A stretch of DNA of 64,000 nucleotides from contig CALRXU020000006.1 in the NCBI GenBank assembly GCA_943372215.1, positions 62,001 to 126,000 on the forward strand, in the 5' to 3' direction. This document shows positions 1-8,860 of the stretch, piece by piece. The notes under the pieces were generated by a model that had not been told where the DNA came from, searched no databases, and saw nothing but the letters and a program-made list of their open reading frames with translations. The first letter of the stretch is position 1. Each line of letters opens with the position of its first letter. This DNA comes from UBA6183 sp943372215. GTDB lineage: Bacteria; Bacteroidota; Bacteroidia; UKL13-3. A program made the translations under genes and the position numbers.

Positions 1-103
1 GGTTTGGGGTAGGTTTGAAAAAGGGAAAGTAACCAAACCTAAGCGTATATATGCATATTACCCATTTATACAGGGCTAGTAAATCTTCACCTGTTTACCC
101 CAC
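1..103. other. Upstream spacer with a short inverted repeat
   Basis: The first 40 bases hold GGTTTGG facing CCAAACC (roughly 1-39), an imperfect hairpin in front of the helicase gene. It may be a terminator-like or regulatory hairpin of the accessory cassette. The upstream neighbour lies outside the window. Confidence 0.3.
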
Positions 104-157
104 ATGGAAAGATTGGCGAATAAAGGTAGTGGGTATGTGCATGTAACCAGCAATGCA

Positions 158-2176
158 ATGACAACACGATACGAACAAGAAAATAAGCTAAAACAGACAT
201 TTGGTTTTGACAGGTTCTATGATGACCAATGGGAAACTATTGACCGAATTTTAAAAGGTGAAAGAGTTCTTTTAATTGAGAAAACTGGTTTTGGGAAATC
301 ATTATGTTTCCAATATCCTGCAACAGTGTTTAAGGGTACAACAGTAGTTTTTTCGCCTCTCATTGCATTAATGAGAGACCAAGTAAAAAAATTGAACAGT
401 TTAGGGATTTCAGCAAAATGTATCAATAGTGAACAGACGCCAGAAGAAAATACTCAAATTATTGCAGATGCAAAAAATGGCAAGGTCAAGATTTTATATA
501 TAGCCCCTGAAAGACAGGAAAACAGTGAATGGATAGAGGCAACACGACAGATGAATTTATCAATGGTAGTTATTGACGAAGCTCATTGTATTTCTGTTTG
601 GGGGCATGACTTTAGGCCGACATTTAGAAGAATAATTAATCTTGTTAAATTACTTCCTACTGGACTTCCTGTTTTAGCAACAACTGCAACGGCAACCAAA
701 AAAGTGGAAACTGATGTTGCCTCTCAAATTGGTGGGAATATTTCAGTTTTAAGAGGTAATTTACTTCGGAAAAATTTTAAATTATATGTTGTTAAGGTAA
801 CATCAGAAGATGAAAAGCTAATTTGGCTTGGACAGAATTTAGCAAAATTAGAAGGTACTGGAGTATTATATACTGGAACAAGAGTAGATACTGAAATTTA
901 TTCGAAATGGTTCGAACATCTTAAACTTTCTACAATAGGTTATCATGCAGGACTAGATACCGACTCCAGAATTGCAATTGAAAAGGGACTAATGAGCAAC
1001 AAATGGAAATGTGTAGTATCAACGAATGCTTTAGGTATGGGAATTGACAAACCTGATATACGATTCATCATTCATACTCAAATTCCGCAAAGTCCAATTC
1101 ATTATTACCAAGAAATCGGTAGAGCAGGCAGAGATGGAAAACCTTCCAACATTATTCTATTTTATAATCCTCAGGACAAAAAACTGCCTGAAGCTTTTAT
1201 TGAAGGAGGAAGACCCTCAATTTCAAAATATGAAAAGGTTATAAATGCAACAAAAAATGAACTATTGGGTGAACGAGAATTAATGAGAAAAACTAATCTG
1301 AAACAGACGCAACTAAGGGTAATCAAATCTGACTTAATTGAACAAGGAATTATTAGAGAAGTAACATTTGAGAAAAGTAAAAAATTTGAATATATAACAA
1401 ATGCACCAACATTAAACACTAAAGTATTTGAGGAATTACGAAACACAAAAAAAGCTGATTTAGAGCAAATGATTCAATATGTAGAGACTCCTCAATCAAG
1501 AATGAAATTTTTATGCGATTTCCTTGGAGATTCAACAACTCATAATTTTACAAATTGCGACAATACTGGTTTAAATAAAATTACTATAAAACCAAATGAC
1601 GAGTGGATGCAGAAACTTCAAGATTTCAGAGAAGATTATTTCCCTAACCTTGAAGTTGAAGCAAGAGGTTCAAATATTGTGAATGGAGTAGCAGCAAGCT
1701 ACTATGGAGTTTCAAATGTTGGTGCTGCATTGCATCGAAGTAAATACGAAACAAAAGAAGATTTTCCAGACTTTTTGCTTAAATTATGTTTGAAGGCTTA
1801 TCGTAAAAAGTTTGGTCAAGAAAAATTTGACTTTATCGCTTACGTCCCGCCAACCTCATCAGGTGACCTTGTAAAAAACTTTGCAACAAAACTTTCGCAA
1901 GTTTTAAAGTTTCCAATAACGCATGACCTTGCAAAAACAAGGCAGACAAAGGAGCAAAAAGTATTTGAAAATGGGTATTTAAAATCTGATAATGTTAGCG
2001 GAGCATTTTCATTTAACAATCCCAGTATTTTAGCTGGAAAGAGCATTCTACTAGTTGATGACATATTTGATAGCGGAGCTACAATCAAAGAATTGGGGAA
2101 ATTATTTACTACCTTTGGAGCTATAAAAATTGCTCCAATTGTTATTGCAAGAACTGTTGGAGGAGACTTAGTATAA
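158..2176 (+). CDS. RecQ-family DNA helicase fused to a C-terminal phosphoribosyltransferase domain
   Basis: Superfamily 2 DNA helicase of about 672 residues. Visible motifs are a Walker A (EKTGFGKS, near residue 45), the DEAH box (VVIDEAHCISVWGHDFRP, near residue 140), the motif III-like TTATAT, and the helicase C motifs ALGMGIDKPDIR and QEIGRAGRDGKPS, all typical of RecQ. The RecQ zinc module is degenerate (FLCDFLGD, then a single later Cys). The last 130 residues carry a type I PRTase signature, LLVDDIFDSGAT, similar to ComF. The stop is one base from the start of the DprA-like gene, so the two are surely cotranslated. I chose this ATG because it leaves about 12 residues before the RecQ motif 0; an in-frame ATG at 104 is possible. 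RecQ motifs and the PRTase signature are seen; a role in DNA uptake or anti-phage defence is inference from the pairing. Confidence 0.85.
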   Translation: MTTRYEQENKLKQTFGFDRFYDDQWETIDRILKGERVLLIEKTGFGKSLCFQYPATVFKGTTVVFSPLIALMRDQVKKLNSLGISAKCINSEQTPEENTQIIADAKNGKVKILYIAPERQENSEWIEATRQMNLSMVVIDEAHCISVWGHDFRPTFRRIINLVKLLPTGLPVLATTATATKKVETDVASQIGGNISVLRGNLLRKNFKLYVVKVTSEDEKLIWLGQNLAKLEGTGVLYTGTRVDTEIYSKWFEHLKLSTIGYHAGLDTDSRIAIEKGLMSNKWKCVVSTNALGMGIDKPDIRFIIHTQIPQSPIHYYQEIGRAGRDGKPSNIILFYNPQDKKLPEAFIEGGRPSISKYEKVINATKNELLGERELMRKTNLKQTQLRVIKSDLIEQGIIREVTFEKSKKFEYITNAPTLNTKVFEELRNTKKADLEQMIQYVETPQSRMKFLCDFLGDSTTHNFTNCDNTGLNKITIKPNDEWMQKLQDFREDYFPNLEVEARGSNIVNGVAASYYGVSNVGAALHRSKYETKEDFPDFLLKLCLKAYRKKFGQEKFDFIAYVPPTSSGDLVKNFATKLSQVLKFPITHDLAKTRQTKEQKVFENGYLKSDNVSGAFSFNNPSILAGKSILLVDDIFDSGATIKELGKLFTTFGAIKIAPIVIARTVGGDLV

Positions 2177-2177
2177 A

Positions 2178-3329
2178 ATGAAAAACGAAGCAACATATTG
2201 GATAGCATTAGCCCATTTGCCAAAGTGGGGTTACGGAAAGATAAATAGTCTCATTGTAAAATTCTTTCATGATGAAAAGATAACAATTGAAGATTTTTTT
2301 AACTTGCCTGAATCAGTTTGGAGTAGCAAGTACCAACTTGATTCAAAGGAAATTTCAGATTTACAAAAAGCAAAATCAGAACTTCCTAATAATGCTTTTT
2401 TTGCCGAGAACTTGTTTAGCCAAGGTTATGATCTTGTACCAATAATTTCTCCCGAATATTCTAAGACATTAAAACAAAATCTTAAAGCGGCACATTCACC
2501 AGCACTATTGTATGTAAAAGGCAACAAACAAATACTTCATGAAAAATCAATTGCAATTGTAGGTTCAAGAACAGCAGAAGGAAAGTCTTTGGAGTTCACA
2601 GATAATATTGCGAAACTTGCAAGTAAAGATTTCAAAGTAGTTGTCAGCGGATTTGCAAAAGGTGTAGATAAACAAGCATTAGATTCCGCAATAAAATATA
2701 AAGGTCAGAGTATAATAGTTCTTCCGCAAGGAATCACAACATTCAATTCGGGTTTCAAAACTTACTACAAGCAAATTGTAGATGGTGACGTTTTAGTTTT
2801 AAGCACATTCCATCCAAAAGCTGTTTGGTCGGCTGGTTTAGCAATGGCTCGTAATCCAATCATTTACGGGCTTGCAGACGAAATTTTCGTTGCCGAATCG
2901 AGCGATAAAGGTGGAACATGGTCTGGGGTAATTGATGGTCTTAGAAAAGGGAGGAAAATTTATGTAAGGGAGCCAGAGACAAATGAAGAAAACGCAAATA
3001 ATTTTTTAATTCAAAAGGGAGCTATTGCTGTTGACTATAATGGAATTGAAACCTCTAAAACGGTTTATGCTGAACAATCAACTTCAATATTTTTAGTTCA
3101 AGAAGCAACGATTTCTCTTGACAACATAAATGATAGAATATTAAAAGTTTTTAATGGAAGACCGCTTTCAGCAAAAGAAATACTTGACAAGGCGGGACTA
3201 GATTGGACAATAAAAAAACTAACAACTCTATTACATAAAATGCAGGAAATTCAAACTTTAAAAAAGGGCAGAACAAATCAGTATATTTTAAAAGCTAATC
3301 AAGTTGACCAACCGACACTATTCGGGTAG
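2178..3329 (+). CDS. DprA/Smf-like Rossmann-fold protein with C-terminal winged helix
   Basis: 383 residues. The central region (about 125-280) shows the DprA pattern: IAIVGSRTAEGKS, VVSGFAKGVDKQALDSA, then GQSIIVLPQGI, a degenerate version of the RNxxI segment (MARNPIIYGLAD), and FVAESSDKGGT. The last 70 residues (SAKEILDKAGLDWTIKKLTTLLHKMQEI) look like the DprA winged-helix domain. Canonical DprA loads RecA on incoming single-stranded DNA. This copy is not with the usual housekeeping neighbours; it is translationally coupled to a RecQ-PRTase fusion, with start and stop one base apart. That resembles the PRTase plus DprA arrangement of ShosTA-type conflict systems. Domain family is clear; a defence or toxin-antitoxin role is inferred from context only. 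Confidence 0.85.
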   Translation: MKNEATYWIALAHLPKWGYGKINSLIVKFFHDEKITIEDFFNLPESVWSSKYQLDSKEISDLQKAKSELPNNAFFAENLFSQGYDLVPIISPEYSKTLKQNLKAAHSPALLYVKGNKQILHEKSIAIVGSRTAEGKSLEFTDNIAKLASKDFKVVVSGFAKGVDKQALDSAIKYKGQSIIVLPQGITTFNSGFKTYYKQIVDGDVLVLSTFHPKAVWSAGLAMARNPIIYGLADEIFVAESSDKGGTWSGVIDGLRKGRKIYVREPETNEENANNFLIQKGAIAVDYNGIETSKTVYAEQSTSIFLVQEATISLDNINDRILKVFNGRPLSAKEILDKAGLDWTIKKLTTLLHKMQEIQTLKKGRTNQYILKANQVDQPTLFG

Positions 3330-3531
3330 ACAACAAGAAAGCACTGGGTATAATAGCACCTGGCAGCAATTGACGGTTCAGTAGTTAAATGAAAATGAAT
3401 TTTTCGTATCAAGTGCAACGCAGGCAATCAGTGAATCGCCCTGAAGTCGCTAACCTCTTAAACTAGTAACATGTTAAGCGCAAGTGTAAGACAAACCAAG
3501 CCGAGTTTAAACCAGTTGACAAAATAAAAAT

Positions 3532-3924
3532 ATGAAATTTCCAGCCGCGAATGTTTCCATAAAGAATTGGAACAAGGATGAAGACTACTTAATTTATATT
3601 CTTGAAGATGAATTCATCTACACAACCAGCAATAAACTGTACCAAGAATATTTTTTGGACAACCTGTTTGTGGACTCAAATGGTGATATTTATAAACTTA
3701 TTGACAGAAAATTGCCAAACTTATTTCGACAGATTTTAGGCTTCATTCCAAATTACTGTAAAGTAGAACTTATGTTTAAACCTACAGGTGATAAAATGGC
3801 AGTAGAACAAGTGCGACAACATATTCTTAATCAAATAAACAAGTTAGATGATGACCAGAATAAGGTTGAATGGGTAGACAAAGTGAAAAATGCTAAATCC
3901 TATGAAGGAATTATATTTGGGTGA
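3532..3924 (+). CDS. Hypothetical protein, 130 aa
   Basis: Not recognised. A soluble, acidic protein with no signal peptide and no membrane segment. The N-terminal half contains alternating hydrophobic stretches (DYLIYILEDEFIY, NKLYQEYFLDNLFVD); the C-terminal half looks helical (MAVEQVRQHILNQINKL). It lies 200 bases after the DprA-like gene on the same strand, in a region with little other coding signal, so it may belong to the same accessory cassette. The start ATG is the first in frame and composition is normal. Function unknown. Confidence 0.6.
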   Translation: MKFPAANVSIKNWNKDEDYLIYILEDEFIYTTSNKLYQEYFLDNLFVDSNGDIYKLIDRKLPNLFRQILGFIPNYCKVELMFKPTGDKMAVEQVRQHILNQINKLDDDQNKVEWVDKVKNAKSYEGIIFG

Positions 3925-4128
3925 AAATATCAATGTATAATAGCCTTAACTATTCTCACTTTGTAAAATAAATTCGCAACTACTTTCACTATTATTTTTT
4001 AGAGAAAAAGGATGCTTTTGGAACAAAAAATGTTGGTGCTGCTGTAAACATGAAGAACTAAACTTTTAGTTTGCTCCAAAATGAAAATTAACCTTTTGAA
4101 AGACGACTGTTTAGGCGTTAACCATTGC

Positions 4129-7100
4129 TTAAAACATCACATCAAGCCCAATGCGGTAGAACCAGTTGTTGTTGCTGGTATTAGAGAGTACCCGTCCAGC
4201 ATCAACACGAAGGATGCTAAAGATGTTTTTCAACCCAATATAACCTTCGGTATAAGTCACTTTGTTGGTTTGCAGGTAGTTTATTCCTGCAATTTCATGT
4301 GCCCTTGTTTTGCGTAATAAGGGTATTTTGCCAATAAAGAAGCTCTGGAAATTGTGCATGGCATGGCATTCAATAAACTGCTTATTGTTGCTTAGTGCGT
4401 AGTAATTGAGCGCATGGAAAGCTGTTAGCCTCTCGCGTGAACTGCTGTTGCCAATGGCGTTAGTGTTGCTTGGGTTTACTAAAAACAAGGTTTGGTTGCC
4501 ATTAAAGTGTTTGTAATCGGCAAAAACCATGTTGCGGGTGTTAAAAAATACGCCCCCTGTTACATCAAAACTAAATGTACCCAGTAGTTTTAAGTCAATA
4601 TCTTTTCCAGTGCCTAACTCTAACAATTGGTAGTTAAACAGCGCATTGTCTAAGCCAATGCCATGTTTAAAGCTTGCATAAATATCAGGATATTTGCTGC
4701 CCAATATCCGTTTGTATTCGGGATAACTCTCAAAGCGTTGTTTAGGTACATAACGGACATTGATTTTGTATTCTATAGCCTGGTGTGTTCTAAAAGCAGC
4801 GTTATCATTTTGAGGGTTGGTGGGATTGTTGGAAGTGTATTTTCGTTTTTCTTCGTTAATAAATGCGTAGTTGTTGTTGTTTACCATGGCTTCTCGGTTA
4901 AACCACTGCACATTTACTGAACTGTACACCCCGTTTAGCAGTTCTCTTCTTGCGGTTACAGAAAATACATCTTTTTGCAATAGTTTCATGTAGTTGAGTC
5001 TGTCAATAAGTGAGTAGGCAGTATTGATTAAGTTGGGAATGGGTTCATTGGCATTGTATTGCTCAATCAATCGGCCCGCTTGAATTTGGATGTTTGAACT
5101 GGTTTTGGGTTGAAGAGATTTGCCGATGAAAATAGAAGGGGCTAGGTTGTTGTTGGAAAAGCCGTAACGGATGAGTGGAGCAACACTTAAAAAGTGGCGG
5201 CTGATGCGGTCATATTTGTACCAACTCAGCCGGTAGTTCATTACCACTCCTTCTACGGTATTGAAACCAAATGTAAATGGAATGGAGCTTAGGTTAAAGT
5301 AGCGTGAAGTGCTATCGGTTACTTTAGAGTAAGAATAGCCGCCAATGAACAGTTTCCGAAGTTTGAATTTATTGCGGATACGGTCCATGCTATCCAAATA
5401 ATGCGGGGTGTTATGTGCCTGGTAAATGCTGTCTGATTTTTTGTAGTGGCTGTCTTCTTCTTCGGTAAGCACAATGGTTCGGGTGGTATTCCAATATTGG
5501 GTATCTTTTTTGTTTGCTCCTTTTTCAATGTTAAAAACCTCATAGTTAAAGTAGTTTTTGCCAAACTCTTTGTTTACATTGTAGTTGCTCATGGTGGCAA
5601 CGCTTAAGTCGGTGGCTTTAAAACCAAATACTTTAATGTGGCTGTATAGCTTAAGTTGTAAGGGCATGTAAATGTTGTTGGCGTTTACGGTTTCTTGTTG
5701 CAGAAACAGCGTGTCAACAAACTCAATTTGTGCATCTTTGGTAATAAACATATCAACGCCATAAATTTGGTGGTCGGCACTGCTGATGTAAATCACTCCC
5801 CTAAAAAGTGGGTCGCCTTTGCGTTGTGGGGTTACTTCAATTTTGTACACATCTTTGCCATCAACTGTGAGTGTGCCTAAGTATTTGTATCGGTAGCTGA
5901 GCATAGCTAAAGGTGCAACTGGCGATACAAAAGGACGCTCGCTGTAATAACTGATTTTTACGGTAGGTTCATAAAAATTAATAAACACATCTTCCACCCG
6001 ATTAAAGCTAAAGCCTTGTTTTTGTCCAGCAATCCTAGAAGCAATCATGGTTTCTTTAACTTTATCAGGTTTTTCAAAATTGTATTTGGCCACAGATTCA
6101 GATAGGTAAACTAATCCCAAATCATTGGAATCAATTTGTTCGCCATTTGCTGCAAGTTTTAGTAAGGCCGGCATTTTTTTAGGCACTTCATTGAGGCGTA
6201 CATTGCTTTTCATGTACACATCTGCGGAGAAACTTTGCACCTTATCAAAATTTTGTTTGCGCATTTGGATGGCTTTTTTCATAATGCCTATGGCTGGGTC
6301 TTTGCCATTGGCGGTTACTAAGGCTGTTTTTAACAGCACATTATCGCTGCGCATTTTTACCAATAAATCTTTGGTTCTGGTATTCATGTCTATTTTTATG
6401 CGCTGTTTATCAAACCCAATGCTTTGTATTACCAGGGTTACGTTATCTGTACTTTTTAGTTGTAAAGTAAATTCGCCTTCGCTGTTGCTGTTTGTGCCAA
6501 CTCCGCTTCCTTCCAAATAAATATTTGCATATTCAACGGGTGCATTGTTGGCATCAATTACTTTTCCTTTTAACACAATGTAATTTTCTTTAATGCCCAA
6601 ATGATGCATGATATAAGCCAGCATAAATGCCCTTTCTTTTAACGCACCATACCTACCTGATGCTCCGCCATGCCCGCCTTCCATGGTGGTTTTAAATAAA
6701 ATTTGGTTGGTATCCGTTTTTAGTTCGCGCAATTTGGCCACCCATTTTGCAGGTTCCCAATAACCCACTTGTGCATCATTGTAACCTGCGGTAACCAGCA
6801 TGTTGGGGTAGTTTTTGCGTTCTACATTGTCATAAGGCGAATAGGATTTCATGTAGTCATAATACTTTTTCTGTTTGGGGTTTCCCCATTCTTCAAACTC
6901 AAAAGTGGTCAGAGGAATGCTTTCATCCAGCATGGTATTCATCACATCAACAAAGGGTACATTGGCCACCACACACTTAAATAAATCGGGCCTCATGTTT
7001 ACCACAGCACCCATTAACAAGCCCCCTGCCGAGCCTCCTTGTATGGCTAGTTTTTTGGGGTTGGTGTATTTTTGGTTAATGAGGTGTTCAGCACAGGCAA

Positions 7101-8703
7101 TAAAATCATAAAACGTGTTCTTTTTACTCAGCATTTTCCCATCTTCATACCATTGATTACCTAGGTCGTTTCCACCTCTGATGTGCGCTTCAGCCAATAT
7201 AAATCCACGGTCTAAAAAACTGATTTCATTGCTGGAAAAATCAGGTTCACCGGGAGCACCATAACTGCCATATCCAGTTAGTAAAACAGGGTTATTGCCA
7301 TTAAGCACCATGCCTTTTTTGTAAGCTAATGTAATGGGCACTTTAACCCCATCATGTGAGGTGGCGTAGATGCGGCTTGTTTCATACAATGCACTGTTGT
7401 AGGGCTGGTTCAGGCTATCTTTTTCAACCAATTGAATGGTTTTCTCCGTAAGGTGATAACGATAGGTAGCTGATGGTTCAATATCATTGGTTACGGTAAA
7501 TAATAGTTGATTGGTTTGTGCATAATCATACTCTTCAAAACTATAGCCAATGCTATATATGCTTAGTTTTGGGTTGATGGTGTCTATGTTTTGTGTGAGC
7601 CTGTTTTTAACCAATACCCTCGACTGGGCATTTTCTTTTTCTTCATAAATTAAAAAATCTTTTAACAGTACACTTTGCTCAAGCAGCACATTTTTCCGGT
7701 GCGGGATTACGGTTTCCCATTTAGAGGGGTCGTTGTTTTGAATGCTGCTTTTTACAAGTTTATAGTTGATGGCTTGTAAGTTGGTGGTAATGTAAAATTC
7801 ATTGCCTTCATAATGTGCTAAACCGTAGAGCATATCTGCCTTACGCTTTAAGTATAACGTAGGCTTACCTTGGGTAGCCATTGCATCAATATACCATATT
7901 TCATTGCTTTTGGTTTTACTAATATTAAAGGTAATGTATTGTTTGGAAGAAGTTTTGCCTAACCCTATTTGGTAAGTTGGGTCTAATTCTTCCATGAGTA
8001 ATTCGTCTTGTGTATATGCTGTACCTAATTTATGCCTATAAACCCGATAGGCGCGTTTGGTTTTATCTTCGGGAATGGTGTAATAGAAAGTTTTGTTGTT
8101 TTCAGCCCAAACAAAATCAAGTATCATAGGGATGGTATCGGTATAAAATATGGAGTCATTGTCAATGTCTTTAATAAAGAGTTTACCCACATTGTTACCT
8201 TTGGCATCAATAGCATAAGCATACAAACGTTGGTCGGGACTTATGCTGGAAGCAGATAATGAGAAATACATATACTGTTCAGCAAGTTTGTTCATGTCCA
8301 GCACCAATTGTTCAGCAGCAGTTAGTGAGTCTTTTTTGCGATAAATGGCAGGGTACTCTTTGTCTTTAACATTTCGGCTGTAGTAATAGTAGTTCTTGTT
8401 TTTTTGAGGACGGGTATCGCGGGTTTCAACAATACGTCCACGCATTTCATCATAAATTACTTTTTGTAAAATGGCACTGGGTTTCATAATGGCATCTGAG
8501 TAGGCATTGTTGGCAAATAAATAATTCACCACCTCTGCGCTGTATTTATCACGCATCCAAAAGTAATTGTCCAATAAGGTATCATTATTTACGATGGTGT
8601 TATGCGGTATTTGTTCTGCTTTAGGATAAGGAATTTGCTGTGCAGCTAATTCCATCAAGTATAAACTAAATAATGCTACAAGGAGGGTTTTCTTAAGTAT
8701 CAT
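4129..8703 (-). CDS. Prolyl oligopeptidase (S9A, protease II type) fused to a CarboxypepD_reg/DUF5686 outer-membrane protein
   Basis: 1524 residues in one uninterrupted frame. Residues 1-22 form a signal peptide (LLVALFSLYLMELAAQ). Residues about 25-700 are an S9A peptidase with a beta-propeller then an alpha/beta hydrolase; the triad is Ser558 (GGSAGG), Asp643 (GYNDAQ) and His678 (GGHGGASGR), with spacings of 85 and 35 residues that match E. coli protease II. From about 706 a carboxypeptidase-regulatory-like domain begins (LKGKVIDANNAPVEYANIYL), followed by a DUF5686 region and a predicted beta-barrel ending in Phe, as outer-membrane proteins do. Usual family members are separate proteins of about 700 and 820 residues. 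The peptidase probably faces the periplasm while the barrel sits in the outer membrane; this topology is inferred. Monocistronic, between a long spacer and the DksA-like gene. Confidence 0.9.
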   Translation of the reverse strand: MILKKTLLVALFSLYLMELAAQQIPYPKAEQIPHNTIVNNDTLLDNYFWMRDKYSAEVVNYLFANNAYSDAIMKPSAILQKVIYDEMRGRIVETRDTRPQKNKNYYYYSRNVKDKEYPAIYRKKDSLTAAEQLVLDMNKLAEQYMYFSLSASSISPDQRLYAYAIDAKGNNVGKLFIKDIDNDSIFYTDTIPMILDFVWAENNKTFYYTIPEDKTKRAYRVYRHKLGTAYTQDELLMEELDPTYQIGLGKTSSKQYITFNISKTKSNEIWYIDAMATQGKPTLYLKRKADMLYGLAHYEGNEFYITTNLQAINYKLVKSSIQNNDPSKWETVIPHRKNVLLEQSVLLKDFLIYEEKENAQSRVLVKNRLTQNIDTINPKLSIYSIGYSFEEYDYAQTNQLLFTVTNDIEPSATYRYHLTEKTIQLVEKDSLNQPYNSALYETSRIYATSHDGVKVPITLAYKKGMVLNGNNPVLLTGYGSYGAPGEPDFSSNEISFLDRGFILAEAHIRGGNDLGNQWYEDGKMLSKKNTFYDFIACAEHLINQKYTNPKKLAIQGGSAGGLLMGAVVNMRPDLFKCVVANVPFVDVMNTMLDESIPLTTFEFEEWGNPKQKKYYDYMKSYSPYDNVERKNYPNMLVTAGYNDAQVGYWEPAKWVAKLRELKTDTNQILFKTTMEGGHGGASGRYGALKERAFMLAYIMHHLGIKENYIVLKGKVIDANNAPVEYANIYLEGSGVGTNSNSEGEFTLQLKSTDNVTLVIQSIGFDKQRIKIDMNTRTKDLLVKMRSDNVLLKTALVTANGKDPAIGIMKKAIQMRKQNFDKVQSFSADVYMKSNVRLNEVPKKMPALLKLAANGEQIDSNDLGLVYLSESVAKYNFEKPDKVKETMIASRIAGQKQGFSFNRVEDVFINFYEPTVKISYYSERPFVSPVAPLAMLSYRYKYLGTLTVDGKDVYKIEVTPQRKGDPLFRGVIYISSADHQIYGVDMFITKDAQIEFVDTLFLQQETVNANNIYMPLQLKLYSHIKVFGFKATDLSVATMSNYNVNKEFGKNYFNYEVFNIEKGANKKDTQYWNTTRTIVLTEEEDSHYKKSDSIYQAHNTPHYLDSMDRIRNKFKLRKLFIGGYSYSKVTDSTSRYFNLSSIPFTFGFNTVEGVVMNYRLSWYKYDRISRHFLSVAPLIRYGFSNNNLAPSIFIGKSLQPKTSSNIQIQAGRLIEQYNANEPIPNLINTAYSLIDRLNYMKLLQKDVFSVTARRELLNGVYSSVNVQWFNREAMVNNNNYAFINEEKRKYTSNNPTNPQNDNAAFRTHQAIEYKINVRYVPKQRFESYPEYKRILGSKYPDIYASFKHGIGLDNALFNYQLLELGTGKDIDLKLLGTFSFDVTGGVFFNTRNMVFADYKHFNGNQTLFLVNPSNTNAIGNSSSRERLTAFHALNYYALSNNKQFIECHAMHNFQSFFIGKIPLLRKTRAHEIAGINYLQTNKVTYTEGYIGLKNIFSILRVDAGRVLSNTSNNNWFYRIGLDVMF

Positions 8704-8806
8704 AGGGGTAAATATTGATGTAATATTAAGCAGCTATTTGCATGTAAATTACTAAAATTAGCTGAATGATGCTTATTTTTAGATAAAAGGTAATATTTGA
8801 GGGTAA

Positions 8807-8843
8807 AAAAAATCCCGCACTGCCAAACAGTGCGGGATTTTTT
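8807..8843 (-). terminator. Rho-independent terminator of the ileS/DksA-like operon
   Basis: Stem AAAAAATCCCGCACTG with its exact complement, loop CCAAA, and a run of U in minus-strand reading. It lies just after the stop of the DksA-like gene. Confidence 0.85.
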
Positions 8844-8860
8844 AATAGTTTAAGTAAAGC

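Noticed and set aside
4081..4317. Plus-strand frame of 78 codons overlapping the end of the peptidase/DUF5686 gene
   Set aside because: It lies mostly in the antisense of a strongly supported coding sequence and has no features of its own.
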